Of a DNA stretch of 64,000 bases, positions 27,162 to 35,542 are shown one piece after another. Numbering within the stretch: position 1 is the stretch's first letter; every line of letters starts with the position of its first letter. The position numbers were made by a program, and so were the translations under genes. Source of the stretch: Clostridiales bacterium. Its GTDB lineage: Bacteria > Bacillota > Clostridia > Oscillospirales > CAG-272. The notes under the pieces were generated by a model. The model was not told where the DNA came from. It searched no databases and saw only the letters and a list, made by a program, of their open reading frames with translations. The stretch covers positions 22,848-86,847 of the forward strand of contig JAAZIU010000032.1 of the NCBI GenBank assembly GCA_012800735.1. Reading direction: 5' to 3'.

Positions 27162-28916
27162 TCAGTTAAGACGATATTTCTCTTCGAATGTTTTATAATC
27201 ATCAGAGTATTGTCCGATTTCGGATTTTCTCACTTTTGAAAGATAACTGTGCTGATTTAAGACTGAAGCTTGAATCTCTATCATACATACCGCGATATTT
27301 GAGCAATGATCGGAGATGCGTTCCAGATTTCCGAGAAGGTCGGCTAAAATAAAGCCGAGTTCAATCGTACACTGGCCTTTTTTTAATCGTTCTATGTGCC
27401 GCGCTTTAATTTCTTCGCGTAATTTATCTATGACTTGTTCAAGAGGCTCTACCCTTTTTGCCGATTTTGTGTCGTTTTCTATAAAGGCGTTTATTGAAAT
27501 ACTGAGCACTTCACGAAGAGCCTTAATCATTACGCCGATATCAACCCTTGCTTCATCGGAAAAACTTAGCTCCTTGTCTCTCATTTCCTCTGCTATCTGA
27601 GCTATGTTAAGCGCGTGATCGGAAATTCTTTCGAGATATCCAATCGTTTGAAGAAGCTTTGTCACCTGGTCGCTGTCATGAATGGTCATTTCGCGGGAGG
27701 ATATTTTTACAAGGAAAGTACCTAATTTATCCTCGTAGTCGTCTATCATATCTTCACCGGTTTTTACGCTCCGGTATTTTTTCTCATCGTAGCTGTCGAG
27801 CAATTCAAGAGCAGTTATGACAGTATCATGCGACAGGCGCGCCATCTTATTTGTAATGTTCTGGCTTTCGATGACGGCAAAAGACGGAGAAGTTAGAAGG
27901 CGGTCGTCAAGAAAAACTTTTTGCAGATTATTATCCTTCTTTTCCCTTATCGTTATTTCTGTCAGTCTGAGTATCATTTTTGAAAACGGCAGAAGAATCA
28001 AGGTCATCGCAATATTATAAATGCTGTGGAACAGCGCTATGCCTACGGGGTTTATATATTTATCACCAAAGACGCCGTTAGTTATTCTGTTTATAATATA
28101 AAGCGTTGGCAGAAAAATGAGGGTGCTTATGATTTTTATATAAGTATGAGCGGCGGCGACCCTCTTTGCGTTGACATCGGTTCCCATTGCCGAGATTAAT
28201 GCCGTGACGCAGGTACCTATGTTCTGCCCCATTATAATTGGAATAGCAACGCCGACGGTTAAAGTTCCGGTGAGGGAAATTGCTTGCAATATACCGATTG
28301 ATGCGGCTGAACTCTGGATCAGCGCGCTCAAAACCGTACCCGTAACGATTCCAAAGATGGGATTTTTTAACATTACTAAAAAAACATCGGTGAACCATAA
28401 TTCATCAGCTAACGGAGTGACAGCATAGCTTATTTGCGTCAGGCCAATCATAAGTATAGCGAAACCGAGAACAATTGATGCAATATCTTTTCTTCTGTTA
28501 CCTTTTGCAACTTTGATTATTATAACGCATACCAAAGCAATAATCGAAGCGAGAGCCTCAGGTTTCAGAATCAACAAAAAAACATTATTGTTTGTGACAC
28601 CCGCAAAAGAAAACAACCAAGTCGTAAGAGTTGTTCCGATGTTTGAACCCAATATAATGGGGATGGTCTGTGAGAGCTCGATTAAGGATGAATTTACCAG
28701 CCCTACAAGCATTACTGTCATTGCAGACGAACTTTGAATTGCAACGGTGATAACCATTCCGACGGCAATTCCTTTAATAGGATTAGACGTGAGAGATTTT
28801 AGCGTCTTTTCAAGTTTGCTGCCGGCCATCTTCTGCAATCCGTGCGACATGACATGCATTCCGTAAAGGAAAAACGCCAATCCGCCGCATAGAATGAAAA
28901 TATTGTTGAGTCCCAC
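27162..28916 (-). CDS. Na+/phosphate symporter with PhoU-like C-terminal domain
   Basis: A 584-residue membrane protein. Residues 1-320 hold two Na/Pi-cotransporter repeats (PF02690-like) with the signature stretches TVAIQSSSAMTVMLVGLVNSS and ALIQSSAASIGILQAIS. The QSS motifs in the two repeats form the transport site in this family. Residues about 350-560 are two helical PhoU-like segments, expected to regulate phosphate flux. I place the start at the GTG at 28916, five bases after GGAGGG; an upstream TTG (28949) would precede that site. It stands alone between a terminator and a divergent HAD gene. Confidence 0.9.
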   Translation of the reverse strand: MGLNNIFILCGGLAFFLYGMHVMSHGLQKMAGSKLEKTLKSLTSNPIKGIAVGMVITVAIQSSSAMTVMLVGLVNSSLIELSQTIPIILGSNIGTTLTTWLFSFAGVTNNNVFLLILKPEALASIIALVCVIIIKVAKGNRRKDIASIVLGFAILMIGLTQISYAVTPLADELWFTDVFLVMLKNPIFGIVTGTVLSALIQSSAASIGILQAISLTGTLTVGVAIPIIMGQNIGTCVTALISAMGTDVNAKRVAAAHTYIKIISTLIFLPTLYIINRITNGVFGDKYINPVGIALFHSIYNIAMTLILLPFSKMILRLTEITIREKKDNNLQKVFLDDRLLTSPSFAVIESQNITNKMARLSHDTVITALELLDSYDEKKYRSVKTGEDMIDDYEDKLGTFLVKISSREMTIHDSDQVTKLLQTIGYLERISDHALNIAQIAEEMRDKELSFSDEARVDIGVMIKALREVLSISINAFIENDTKSAKRVEPLEQVIDKLREEIKARHIERLKKGQCTIELGFILADLLGNLERISDHCSNIAVCMIEIQASVLNQHSYLSKVRKSEIGQYSDDYKTFEEKYRLN

Positions 28917-29078
28917 AACATCCCTCCAAAAATAACGAAAACTATTCAATTTATCATAACATAAAGTTATTTGTCATTACAGTTGATTAAAGTAAACACA
29001 AAGTAAAAAATATTTAATGCAATCCCCTTTCTTGTTTTATATTGAATTAATTTTATAACTAAATTATGAGGAATATTT

Positions 29079-29714
29079 ATGATTTATAAGCAGATTATAT
29101 GGGATTTTAACGGAACTATATATGATGATGTCGGTATAGGTATTGAGTCGGTAAACACTTTACTTGCAAAACGCGGGCTTAAAACTATAGATTCTCTCGA
29201 GGAATACAAGAGAATCTTCAGATTTCCGGTAAAGGAATATTATAAAGATCTCGGCTTTGATTTAGAAAAAGAAGGATACGAAAACATCGCGCATGAATGG
29301 ATGGCAGAATATCTGAAAAACGAGGAACACGCCGGCCTTTTTGAAGGTATCGAAGCGCTGCTTTTGGATATTAAGCTCAAAGGAATACGGCAATATCTGA
29401 TTTCAACGACGGAGATTAAGATGCTGTTAAATCAGTTGAAAAGGCTGAATATACACGAAATGTTTGACGAAATAATCGGAACAGGGGATATCTACGCTCA
29501 TTCAAAGCTTCAGGCGGCAATAAGCTGGTCTGAGGGACGATGCCTTAAAGATACGCTGTTGATAGGTGACACTTATCATGATTATGAAACCGCGGAAGCG
29601 CTCGGAGTGTCTTTTGCGGCGGTATTATACGGGCATGGAGCTGAAAGCTCGTTTCATCCGAGCACTTTGTTTTTCAAAAATGTCGATGAAATCAGGATGT
29701 TTTTGAACATCTGA
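29079..29714 (+). CDS. HAD-superfamily phosphatase (phosphoglycolate phosphatase-like)
   Basis: A 211-residue protein. Motif I is WDFNGTIYDD, with the nucleophile Asp9 but Asn in the D+2 position often held by Asp. Motif II is LISTTE, and motif III/IV is LLIGDTYHDYETA. The cap is helical. The D+2 Asn variant is common in a HAD subgroup annotated as phosphoglycolate phosphatase-like. The start follows GAGGA. It is monocistronic or followed by an ABC-F gene 146 bases away. Confidence 0.82.
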   Translation: MIYKQIIWDFNGTIYDDVGIGIESVNTLLAKRGLKTIDSLEEYKRIFRFPVKEYYKDLGFDLEKEGYENIAHEWMAEYLKNEEHAGLFEGIEALLLDIKLKGIRQYLISTTEIKMLLNQLKRLNIHEMFDEIIGTGDIYAHSKLQAAISWSEGRCLKDTLLIGDTYHDYETAEALGVSFAAVLYGHGAESSFHPSTLFFKNVDEIRMFLNI

Positions 29715-29824
29715 GCTTTATATTTTAGATAGACTAAAAATATTAATAGAAATGACAATTTTTGATTTAATTTTTAAGGCTGTCCCGTTATCTTAAAAGA
29801 CAAAAAGAACGACTATTATAACAA

Positions 29825-29858
29825 TATAGCGGCAATACCCGCTATACACGGCGGTATT
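29825..29858 (+). promoter_or_regulatory. Leader hairpins before the ABC-F gene
   Basis: A perfect 8-bp stem (TATAGCGG 29825-29832 with CCGCTATA 29839-29846) overlaps a second, mutually exclusive stem (AATACC 29834-29839 with GGTATT 29853-29858). The second stem covers the weak ribosome site before the ATG at 29861. This arrangement resembles an attenuator or translation switch, but that is inference. Confidence 0.4.
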
Positions 29859-29860
29859 TT

Positions 29861-31765
29861 ATGATTGCAATATCATGTGAAGATATATCTATTAGCTTTG
29901 GCGCTGAAACCATACTTGAAAATGTAAGCTTTTCGATTAACGAAGGAGACAAGCTTGGAATTGTCGGAGTAAACGGCGCCGGAAAATCCACACTCGTCAA
30001 AATTATTTCCGGTGAATACAGACAGGATACCGGAAATGTATATATATCAAAGGACAAAACCGTAGGATTTCTTGACCAGGACATTGGGTTCGACTCGGAA
30101 AACACACTCATAGACGAGATGTATTTTGCGTTTCCGGAATTGATTGCCGACGAGGTGCGCTTAAATGAGCTCCATGAAAAAATCGAAGCCGGCGAAACAG
30201 ATAAGACGATTATTACACAATACACTTCCCTTCATGACAGTTTTTTATCACGCGGCGGTTATGAATTCCGAAGCAGATGCAGAGGGATGCTGGTAAACCT
30301 CGGATTTGACGAAAGCTTCTGGCAGCTTAGAATATCTTCCCTTTCAGGCGGACAAAAAACAAGAGTCGCTCTGGCAAAGCTGCTTTTGTCTGATCCGGAT
30401 ATATTTGTTCTCGATGAGCCGACAAACCATCTCGATACAAATTCTCTTACCTGGCTTGAGCAATATCTTAAAGCCAGCCGGGCTACAATTATTGTTGTAT
30501 CTCATGACAGGTATTTTATGGATGTAATTACCAATAAAATACTTGATATTGAAAACGGCAAGGCAATATTATATGACGGAAATTACAGCGAATTTGTTGT
30601 AAAAAAGTCAACTGACCGCGAAGTTCAGATGCGCCATTACATCAACCAACAAAGGGAGATACAGCGTATTGAGGAGATTATAGAGCAGCAGCGCCGCTGG
30701 GGACGTGAAAAAAATATCCGTACCGCAGAGAGTAAACAAAAAATGATCGACCGTATGGAAAAGGTAGAGCGCCCCGAAGACCTTCCGGATACGATCAGGA
30801 TGAGATTTACGAAAAGCGGCGAAAGCGGTAACGATGTGCTTATTTTCCATGATTTGTCAAAATCATTTCCCGGAAAACCGTTATTTTCCGACCTCGCTTT
30901 GACAGTCAGAAAAAACGAGCGTGTATTTATTACCGGCGAGAACGGCTGCGGAAAATCAACATTGATGAAAATCATTTCCGGATTTGAAAAACCGGACAGC
31001 GGATATGTTGAATACGGCTACAACGTTGTTATCGGTTATTATGATCAGGAAAATCAGAATCTTAACAACGAAAAAACAGTGATAGACGAGCTTTGGGACT
31101 GCGAGCCGGGACTTACCGAAACGCAGGTGCGCAATGCCCTCGCACTATTCCTGTTCAAAGGTGATAACATATTAAAAAAGGTTGAAGTTCTTTCCGGCGG
31201 CGAACGTGCGCGGCTGACATTGGCAAAACTTTTAATGAAAAAGATGAATCTATTGGTTCTTGACGAACCTACAAATCATCTTGATATAAATTCCCGTGAA
31301 ACTCTTGAAAATGCCGTTTCGGAATTTGACGGTACCGTTATAGCGGTATCACACGACCGTTATTTTGTCAAAAAGCTTTCGACGAGGATTCTTGATTTTA
31401 ATGCGGTAAACGACGGAGAGATTTTTGATTACAAGGGCTCATATTCCGATTATATCGAATACCGGGACAATTATCTTGTCAAGACCGAAACGGAAGAAAC
31501 GGAAGAAATATCCTCAGGTAAACTCTCTTATCTTGAAAACAAAAAGCAGCAGCAGGAAAAGCGGCGTCACGAAAATACAATGAAGCGAATCCGCGAAAAC
31601 ATAAGTAAAATTGAAAAAGAGATAGAGCGTTTGGATAATATTATGTTCGGGGAAGAGTCTTCAAATGCCGAACTCGTAGCTGAATGTTTCGAGAAAAAAG
31701 AAGCATTGGAAGCTAAGCTGCTTCACCTTTACGAAAAATACGATAAACTTGGCGGAGAAATATAA
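29861..31765 (+). CDS. ABC-F family ATPase (ribosome-associated, duplicated ATPase)
   Basis: A 634-residue protein with two ABC ATPase domains and no membrane segments. Walker A motifs are GVNGAGKST and GENGCGKST, signatures LSGGQKTR and LSGGERAR, and Walker B VLDEPTNHLD in both halves. The linker between the domains (about residues 240-310, charged helices) is the P-site tRNA interaction motif region of ABC-F proteins. A C-terminal coiled coil (about 550-634) follows. It acts on translating ribosomes. The linker length looks like housekeeping Uup/YdiF types rather than a clear antibiotic-resistance type, but this cannot be settled by eye. The upstream region has competing hairpins. A clean terminator follows. 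Confidence 0.92.
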   Translation: MIAISCEDISISFGAETILENVSFSINEGDKLGIVGVNGAGKSTLVKIISGEYRQDTGNVYISKDKTVGFLDQDIGFDSENTLIDEMYFAFPELIADEVRLNELHEKIEAGETDKTIITQYTSLHDSFLSRGGYEFRSRCRGMLVNLGFDESFWQLRISSLSGGQKTRVALAKLLLSDPDIFVLDEPTNHLDTNSLTWLEQYLKASRATIIVVSHDRYFMDVITNKILDIENGKAILYDGNYSEFVVKKSTDREVQMRHYINQQREIQRIEEIIEQQRRWGREKNIRTAESKQKMIDRMEKVERPEDLPDTIRMRFTKSGESGNDVLIFHDLSKSFPGKPLFSDLALTVRKNERVFITGENGCGKSTLMKIISGFEKPDSGYVEYGYNVVIGYYDQENQNLNNEKTVIDELWDCEPGLTETQVRNALALFLFKGDNILKKVEVLSGGERARLTLAKLLMKKMNLLVLDEPTNHLDINSRETLENAVSEFDGTVIAVSHDRYFVKKLSTRILDFNAVNDGEIFDYKGSYSDYIEYRDNYLVKTETEETEEISSGKLSYLENKKQQQEKRRHENTMKRIRENISKIEKEIERLDNIMFGEESSNAELVAECFEKKEALEAKLLHLYEKYDKLGGEI

Positions 31766-31792
31766 AAAAGCGGAATTTTTCCGCTTTTTTTA
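31764..31792 (+). terminator. Intrinsic terminator of the ABC-F gene
   Basis: AAAAAAGCGG / CCGCTTTTTT stem with a T-run, overlapping the stop codon. Confidence 0.9.
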
Positions 31793-31844
31793 ATATGCTT
31801 GTAAACTTGGCATGGATTTAAAATTGTTTATACCATTACAAGCC

Positions 31845-32210
31845 TTATTTGTTCTCCATGTAGTCGCATATTGCTTTAAAGGTCTCGTCGCTGATACAAT
31901 GTTCTACTTTACATGCGTCAGACATTGCCGTGTCAGGATCTACCCCCATCATCGTGAAAAGATTAGTCAATATTTTGTGACGGCTATAAATCTCGGACGC
32001 TATTTTCATACCGCTTTCGTTAAGCGTAATAAAACCGCTTCTGTCCATTTCTATATAACCGTTCTCACGGAGATTTTTGACTGCATAGCTTACGCTTGGT
32101 TTCGTTACATTAAGATGTTCCGCAATATCAACAGATCTGATATAGCCGTGTTTTTCCTTTAAAATAAGCATTGTTTCAAGATAATCTTCAGCTGATTTAC
32201 GAATTTTCAT
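31845..32210 (-). CDS. DtxR/MntR-family metal-dependent transcriptional repressor
   Basis: A 121-residue protein with an N-terminal winged helix (RSVDIAEHLNVTKPSVSYAVKNL) and the dimerisation/metal domain, but no C-terminal SH3-like domain, as in MntR. Likely metal ligands are Asp9 and Glu12 (EDYLE), a His near residue 75 (SRHK), and C-x2-E-H in DACKVEHC. The Cys at the first position of the last motif is the DtxR/IdeR (iron) type rather than the Glu of Bacillus MntR. I chose ATG 32210 because the upstream GTG overlaps the GGGTGA ribosome site. No metal transporter gene is adjacent. Confidence 0.85.
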   Translation of the reverse strand: MKIRKSAEDYLETMLILKEKHGYIRSVDIAEHLNVTKPSVSYAVKNLRENGYIEMDRSGFITLNESGMKIASEIYSRHKILTNLFTMMGVDPDTAMSDACKVEHCISDETFKAICDYMENK

Positions 32211-32349
32211 ATATGTCACCCGATTATGTTTATAGTTATCATTTATACTATTTTAATTATAGCATGAATATTTGAAATTATCATTAAAGTTTGTTGTTTT
32301 TTATAAAAAACTCGAAATATTGCTCGCTGTGATTATAACTTTAATTCAC

Positions 32350-32378
32350 TTGACAGATATTCGTTCCTGTGATAAACT
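32350..32378 (+). promoter_or_regulatory. Sigma-A promoter for the SGNH gene at 32.4 kb
   Basis: TTGACA, 17-base spacer, TAAACT with TGTGA before it. It overlaps an upstream alternative start at 32369, which argues for the ATG at 32411. Confidence 0.7.
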
Positions 32379-32410
32379 TACATCGTTATTTTGTTTCTTT
32401 CGGAGGAGAT

Positions 32411-33505
32411 ATGACTTTAAACGAATTTTATCAGAGATATTCATCTGATTGTACAGCCGGAAGCGCGAATCAACTGCTGGCAAAATATGATTCAGAAATG
32501 ACTTTTACCGGACGATGCTATTATAAGCTGTCTCACGGCGGCGAGAATTACTCACTGTTGTTTTCCAATTCGATTGACAGTACTTTTGCGGACGGTTCGA
32601 TATCCAAGGCAAACGATGTCGGAGGAGAGTGGGAAATTTTATCGATGCGTATCGGAATATGCTGCAACAGTAGTGATATACCTGATTTATGGCATGAAGT
32701 AACATTCGGCGGGGCGAGAAGTCATAAGGTCTTCTCTTCTGAACCCTTTTGCACCGACATAATTTGTTTGAATACAAAAAAAGATGATATACTGTGTTAT
32801 GAAATCACTCTTCGCGGAGCATGTTTTCCTTATCACGAAGAGGCAGTGCTTCCGGTTTGTGTAAAGCAGCCTGACGGAAGTTTTATACCGGATAAACGTG
32901 TACCGCTGCCGCTTATGATAGGCTCTGACAGAGAGATTAGTTCCAGAGTCGGCTTTTTGGGGGATTCTATTACCCAGGGGTGCGGAACCGAGGTTAATTC
33001 ATACACACATTGGGTTGCAAAGATTGCTGATGGGCTTAATAACGATATAAGCGTCTGGAATCTCGGAATAGGTTATGCCAGAGCGTATGACGCGGCATCA
33101 AACGGAGGATGGCTTGAACGGGCAAAACATTGCGACACGGTAAATGTCTGCTTCGGAGTGAATGATATTCTCAGGGACAGAACCGCGGAACAGGTTGAAA
33201 ATGATCTTTATACAATAATTGCTGCTCTTAAAGCTGTCGGTTGTCAGGTAATATTGTTTACCGTTCCTCCGTTTGACATGGTCGGAACAGAGAGAAAAAC
33301 CTGGTATAGTGTTAATGAAGCAATTCGCAGTCGCTTATGCAGTAAAGCGGATGCTATATTTGATTTTGCCGCTGTGCTGGGCGCGCCGGCTCCCAATCGG
33401 CATATTGCTCCTCATGGCGGTCATCCTAATGCGGAAGGCTGCAAGGTGTTGGCTTGCGCATATCTGAAATCAGATATTATTAAAATGCTGCGATACAGGA
33501 AGTAA
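32411..33505 (+). CDS. SGNH hydrolase with N-terminal beta domain (carbohydrate esterase-like)
   Basis: A 364-residue protein. Residues 1-175 are a beta-rich domain with no catalytic motifs. Residues 185-364 are the SGNH domain, with block I VGFLGDSITQG, block III FGVNDI and block V HGGHPNAEG. The two-domain layout recalls CE2/GDSL acetyl esterases in which a jelly-roll precedes the catalytic domain. It has no signal peptide. The ATG follows GGAGGAG. It is monocistronic, closed by a perfect palindrome. Deacetylation of saccharides is inferred from the many glycosidases nearby. Confidence 0.82.
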   Translation: MTLNEFYQRYSSDCTAGSANQLLAKYDSEMTFTGRCYYKLSHGGENYSLLFSNSIDSTFADGSISKANDVGGEWEILSMRIGICCNSSDIPDLWHEVTFGGARSHKVFSSEPFCTDIICLNTKKDDILCYEITLRGACFPYHEEAVLPVCVKQPDGSFIPDKRVPLPLMIGSDREISSRVGFLGDSITQGCGTEVNSYTHWVAKIADGLNNDISVWNLGIGYARAYDAASNGGWLERAKHCDTVNVCFGVNDILRDRTAEQVENDLYTIIAALKAVGCQVILFTVPPFDMVGTERKTWYSVNEAIRSRLCSKADAIFDFAAVLGAPAPNRHIAPHGGHPNAEGCKVLACAYLKSDIIKMLRYRK

Positions 33506-33514
33506 AATATACTG

Positions 33515-33558
33515 TTTTATATCGTTGGATAAAAACGTTTTTATCCAACGATATAAAA
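33515..33558. terminator. Perfect 44-base palindrome after the SGNH gene
   Basis: Two 21-base arms separated only by CG, AT-rich at both ends with T-runs on both strands. It is probably an unusually long terminator. Perfect symmetry would also suit a protein-binding site. Confidence 0.75.
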
Positions 33559-33561
33559 AAA

Positions 33562-33583
33562 CCGGGGAGTTTGATATCCCCGG
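33562..33583 (-). terminator. Terminator of the minus-strand glycosidase operon
   Basis: CCGGGGA / TCCCCGG stem, followed on the minus strand by a run of six T. Confidence 0.85.
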
Positions 33584-33594
33584 AAATAATATTT

Positions 33595-34608
33595 TTAGAA
33601 ATACAGTCGGCGAATCGCTTCTTTTGCGGCGTAAAAAGCAGGCTTTGGATTACAGTTTACATCACAAATTCCCCAGTAACATTCAGCCGGGCAATCGGGT
33701 TTACCGCAATGCCAGCAGGTATGCGCATCGGAGAAACAGAAGATGAAATTACCTAAAACACGCGGATGTGAAGCAAATATTTCAAGCCCTCGTTTAATGT
33801 AATCCGCTTGTACTTCTTCGTTATGTCCTCCCGGCATTTCGTTGCCCCACGCCTTGTGGAAGCAGACCGGTTCTAAGTTTTCGGTATTCCCTTCCAGATT
33901 CATGAGCTGCTCATGCGTAAGAGTCTTCCCGCGGCTGGAATAACCCCATTCATTTACAAGAATCGGGAGACCGAACGCATCCCAGATAGAATCGAGGACA
34001 TCCGGCCAGTCATCAATGCTGCCTCCCTGCCATGAACCGAAATATTGATCATTTCCGACATATCCGAACGGATGGTCACCGGAAAACAGCATTTCGCCGA
34101 CACGGCGGCTTTCCTCTCTCCATGAGGCAAAGTTTGTTCCGCAGACGGCTTTGGGATTGACGTCAAGTATTCCAAGAGCGCTTTGCCGGCAGGCTTCTGC
34201 GCAGATATCCAAAGGCACTGAACCGGAAAAAGTCGGAATATCAAGCTCGTTCATACACTGCCAAAGCGGTGCGGCAAGCTCTCCGAGATCGCGAGCCATA
34301 AATTCGGTAGACCGTCTGACATTATTATAAAACTCATCGGTTCCGTATCTGCCGCAAATTTCTTCTTTATAACCAAGAATGGTGGGCGTCGACGGCATTA
34401 CTTTTAGTCCGGCATTGACAGCTTCTTCGAAGTCAGATTTCACCCGGAGCCAGCGGTCACTTACCTGCCCGTTGACCTTATCTTTCCATGGGAATGGGAT
34501 ATTCAAACGTATATGATCTATACTGAGTTCATGGACTAAGTCGTATCTCTTCTCGTTGGTATATGCATATACTATGCCGCGTATTTTGTCTTTTGCTTTT
34601 ATATCCAT
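33595..34608 (-). CDS. Clan GH-A TIM-barrel glycosidase, family uncertain
   Basis: A 337-residue single-domain protein, cytoplasmic. The acid/base motif is QCMNELD (Glu121) and the nucleophile motif is ILVNEWGYS near residue 218, with the usual barrel segments around them. This pattern is clan GH-A, and similar single-barrel proteins are seen next to GH2/GH5-type genes. I cannot fix the family. A cysteine-rich C-terminal stretch (HTCWHCGKPDCPAECYW) is unusual and could bind a metal. It is the last gene after the UroD-like and isomerase genes, six bases past the isomerase stop. Confidence 0.7.
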   Translation of the reverse strand: MDIKAKDKIRGIVYAYTNEKRYDLVHELSIDHIRLNIPFPWKDKVNGQVSDRWLRVKSDFEEAVNAGLKVMPSTPTILGYKEEICGRYGTDEFYNNVRRSTEFMARDLGELAAPLWQCMNELDIPTFSGSVPLDICAEACRQSALGILDVNPKAVCGTNFASWREESRRVGEMLFSGDHPFGYVGNDQYFGSWQGGSIDDWPDVLDSIWDAFGLPILVNEWGYSSRGKTLTHEQLMNLEGNTENLEPVCFHKAWGNEMPGGHNEEVQADYIKRGLEIFASHPRVLGNFIFCFSDAHTCWHCGKPDCPAECYWGICDVNCNPKPAFYAAKEAIRRLYF

Positions 34609-34614
34609 TTTACA

Positions 34615-35502
34615 TCATTTTCGGGCTGCGTCGATTTTTGCCATTAGCCTGCGTCCCAACGCTGCCATGAAATTGACCGCGCATTGTATTGTGTCGTCGT
34701 CGAAGCGATGGAGGAAATTATCCGCCTCAAAGGTGAAATCGCCTTTATACCCGATCTCTCCAAGCGCCCGAGTTATAGCGTCCCAGTTCATTTTCATATC
34801 ATAACCGTAAGGTATGGTATGATTATCCGCGCGGTAATTGTTGTCGTGAACATGAAGAGCGCCGAGTCTTTCTGCTCCTAAAACTCGAATAGCTTCATCC
34901 GGTTCTTCGCCGACAAGTCCGGAATGACCTAAATCCAGGCAAACGGTGTAAGCTTTCGGGTTATTGAGTTCGTCATAATACTCGCAGAGATCATAACCGA
35001 AAGAGCATACATTCGGTACAATGTAACCGCGGCGGCCGTCATAACCCCACATATTTTCAAGGGCGATTTTAATACCGCATTCAAGGGCAACAGGCTCGAT
35101 TTTACGGAAAAATTCAAAATTGAATGCTTTCTGTTCTTCTGCGCAGGAAGAATAGGAAATCGGGTGAACGACTATTGATTTTGCTCCTAAAACTCCGGCA
35201 ATTCTTATTGCCTGTTTGATGCGCTCCGGCATCTTTTCGTTATATGCGGCATTTTCTTCTCCGCCTTTCCAGCATGGGAACGGCGCGTGCGCCTGATTGA
35301 AGCTGATACCTGCGTCTTCGGCTATCTTTCGTAGCAAAAGTCCGAATTTTTCGGGATCGGCTGAATTCAGGGGGCAAGAATCATCGGTCATGGAAAACAT
35401 AGAATAGTCAATCGCGTCAAAACCAGCTTGTGCAAACATTTGCACCGCGGTTTCTGCGCCGAAGCGGCGGAAAAGAACATCGGTTTGAGTTGAAAGCAGC
35501 AT
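34615..35502 (-). CDS. Sugar phosphate isomerase/epimerase (xylose isomerase-like TIM barrel)
   Basis: A 295-residue AP-endonuclease-2-type barrel. Metal-site residues are visible in KIALENMWG (Glu), VCLDLGHSGL (Asp, His), LHVHDNNYRADNH (His, Asp) and FTFEADNF (Glu). Family members isomerise or epimerise keto-sugars using a divalent metal. The start follows GAAAGGA. It lies between the UroD-like gene and a clan GH-A glycosidase in one operon. The substrate is unknown. Confidence 0.85.
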   Translation of the reverse strand: MLLSTQTDVLFRRFGAETAVQMFAQAGFDAIDYSMFSMTDDSCPLNSADPEKFGLLLRKIAEDAGISFNQAHAPFPCWKGGEENAAYNEKMPERIKQAIRIAGVLGAKSIVVHPISYSSCAEEQKAFNFEFFRKIEPVALECGIKIALENMWGYDGRRGYIVPNVCSFGYDLCEYYDELNNPKAYTVCLDLGHSGLVGEEPDEAIRVLGAERLGALHVHDNNYRADNHTIPYGYDMKMNWDAITRALGEIGYKGDFTFEADNFLHRFDDDTIQCAVNFMAALGRRLMAKIDAARK

Positions 35503-35542
35503 AATATTATTATCCTTTCAGGTATTATATTATAATTAATAA

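Noticed and set aside
28917..28949. TTG start of the Na/Pi symporter
   Set aside because: GGAGGG lies downstream of it and serves the GTG at 28916.
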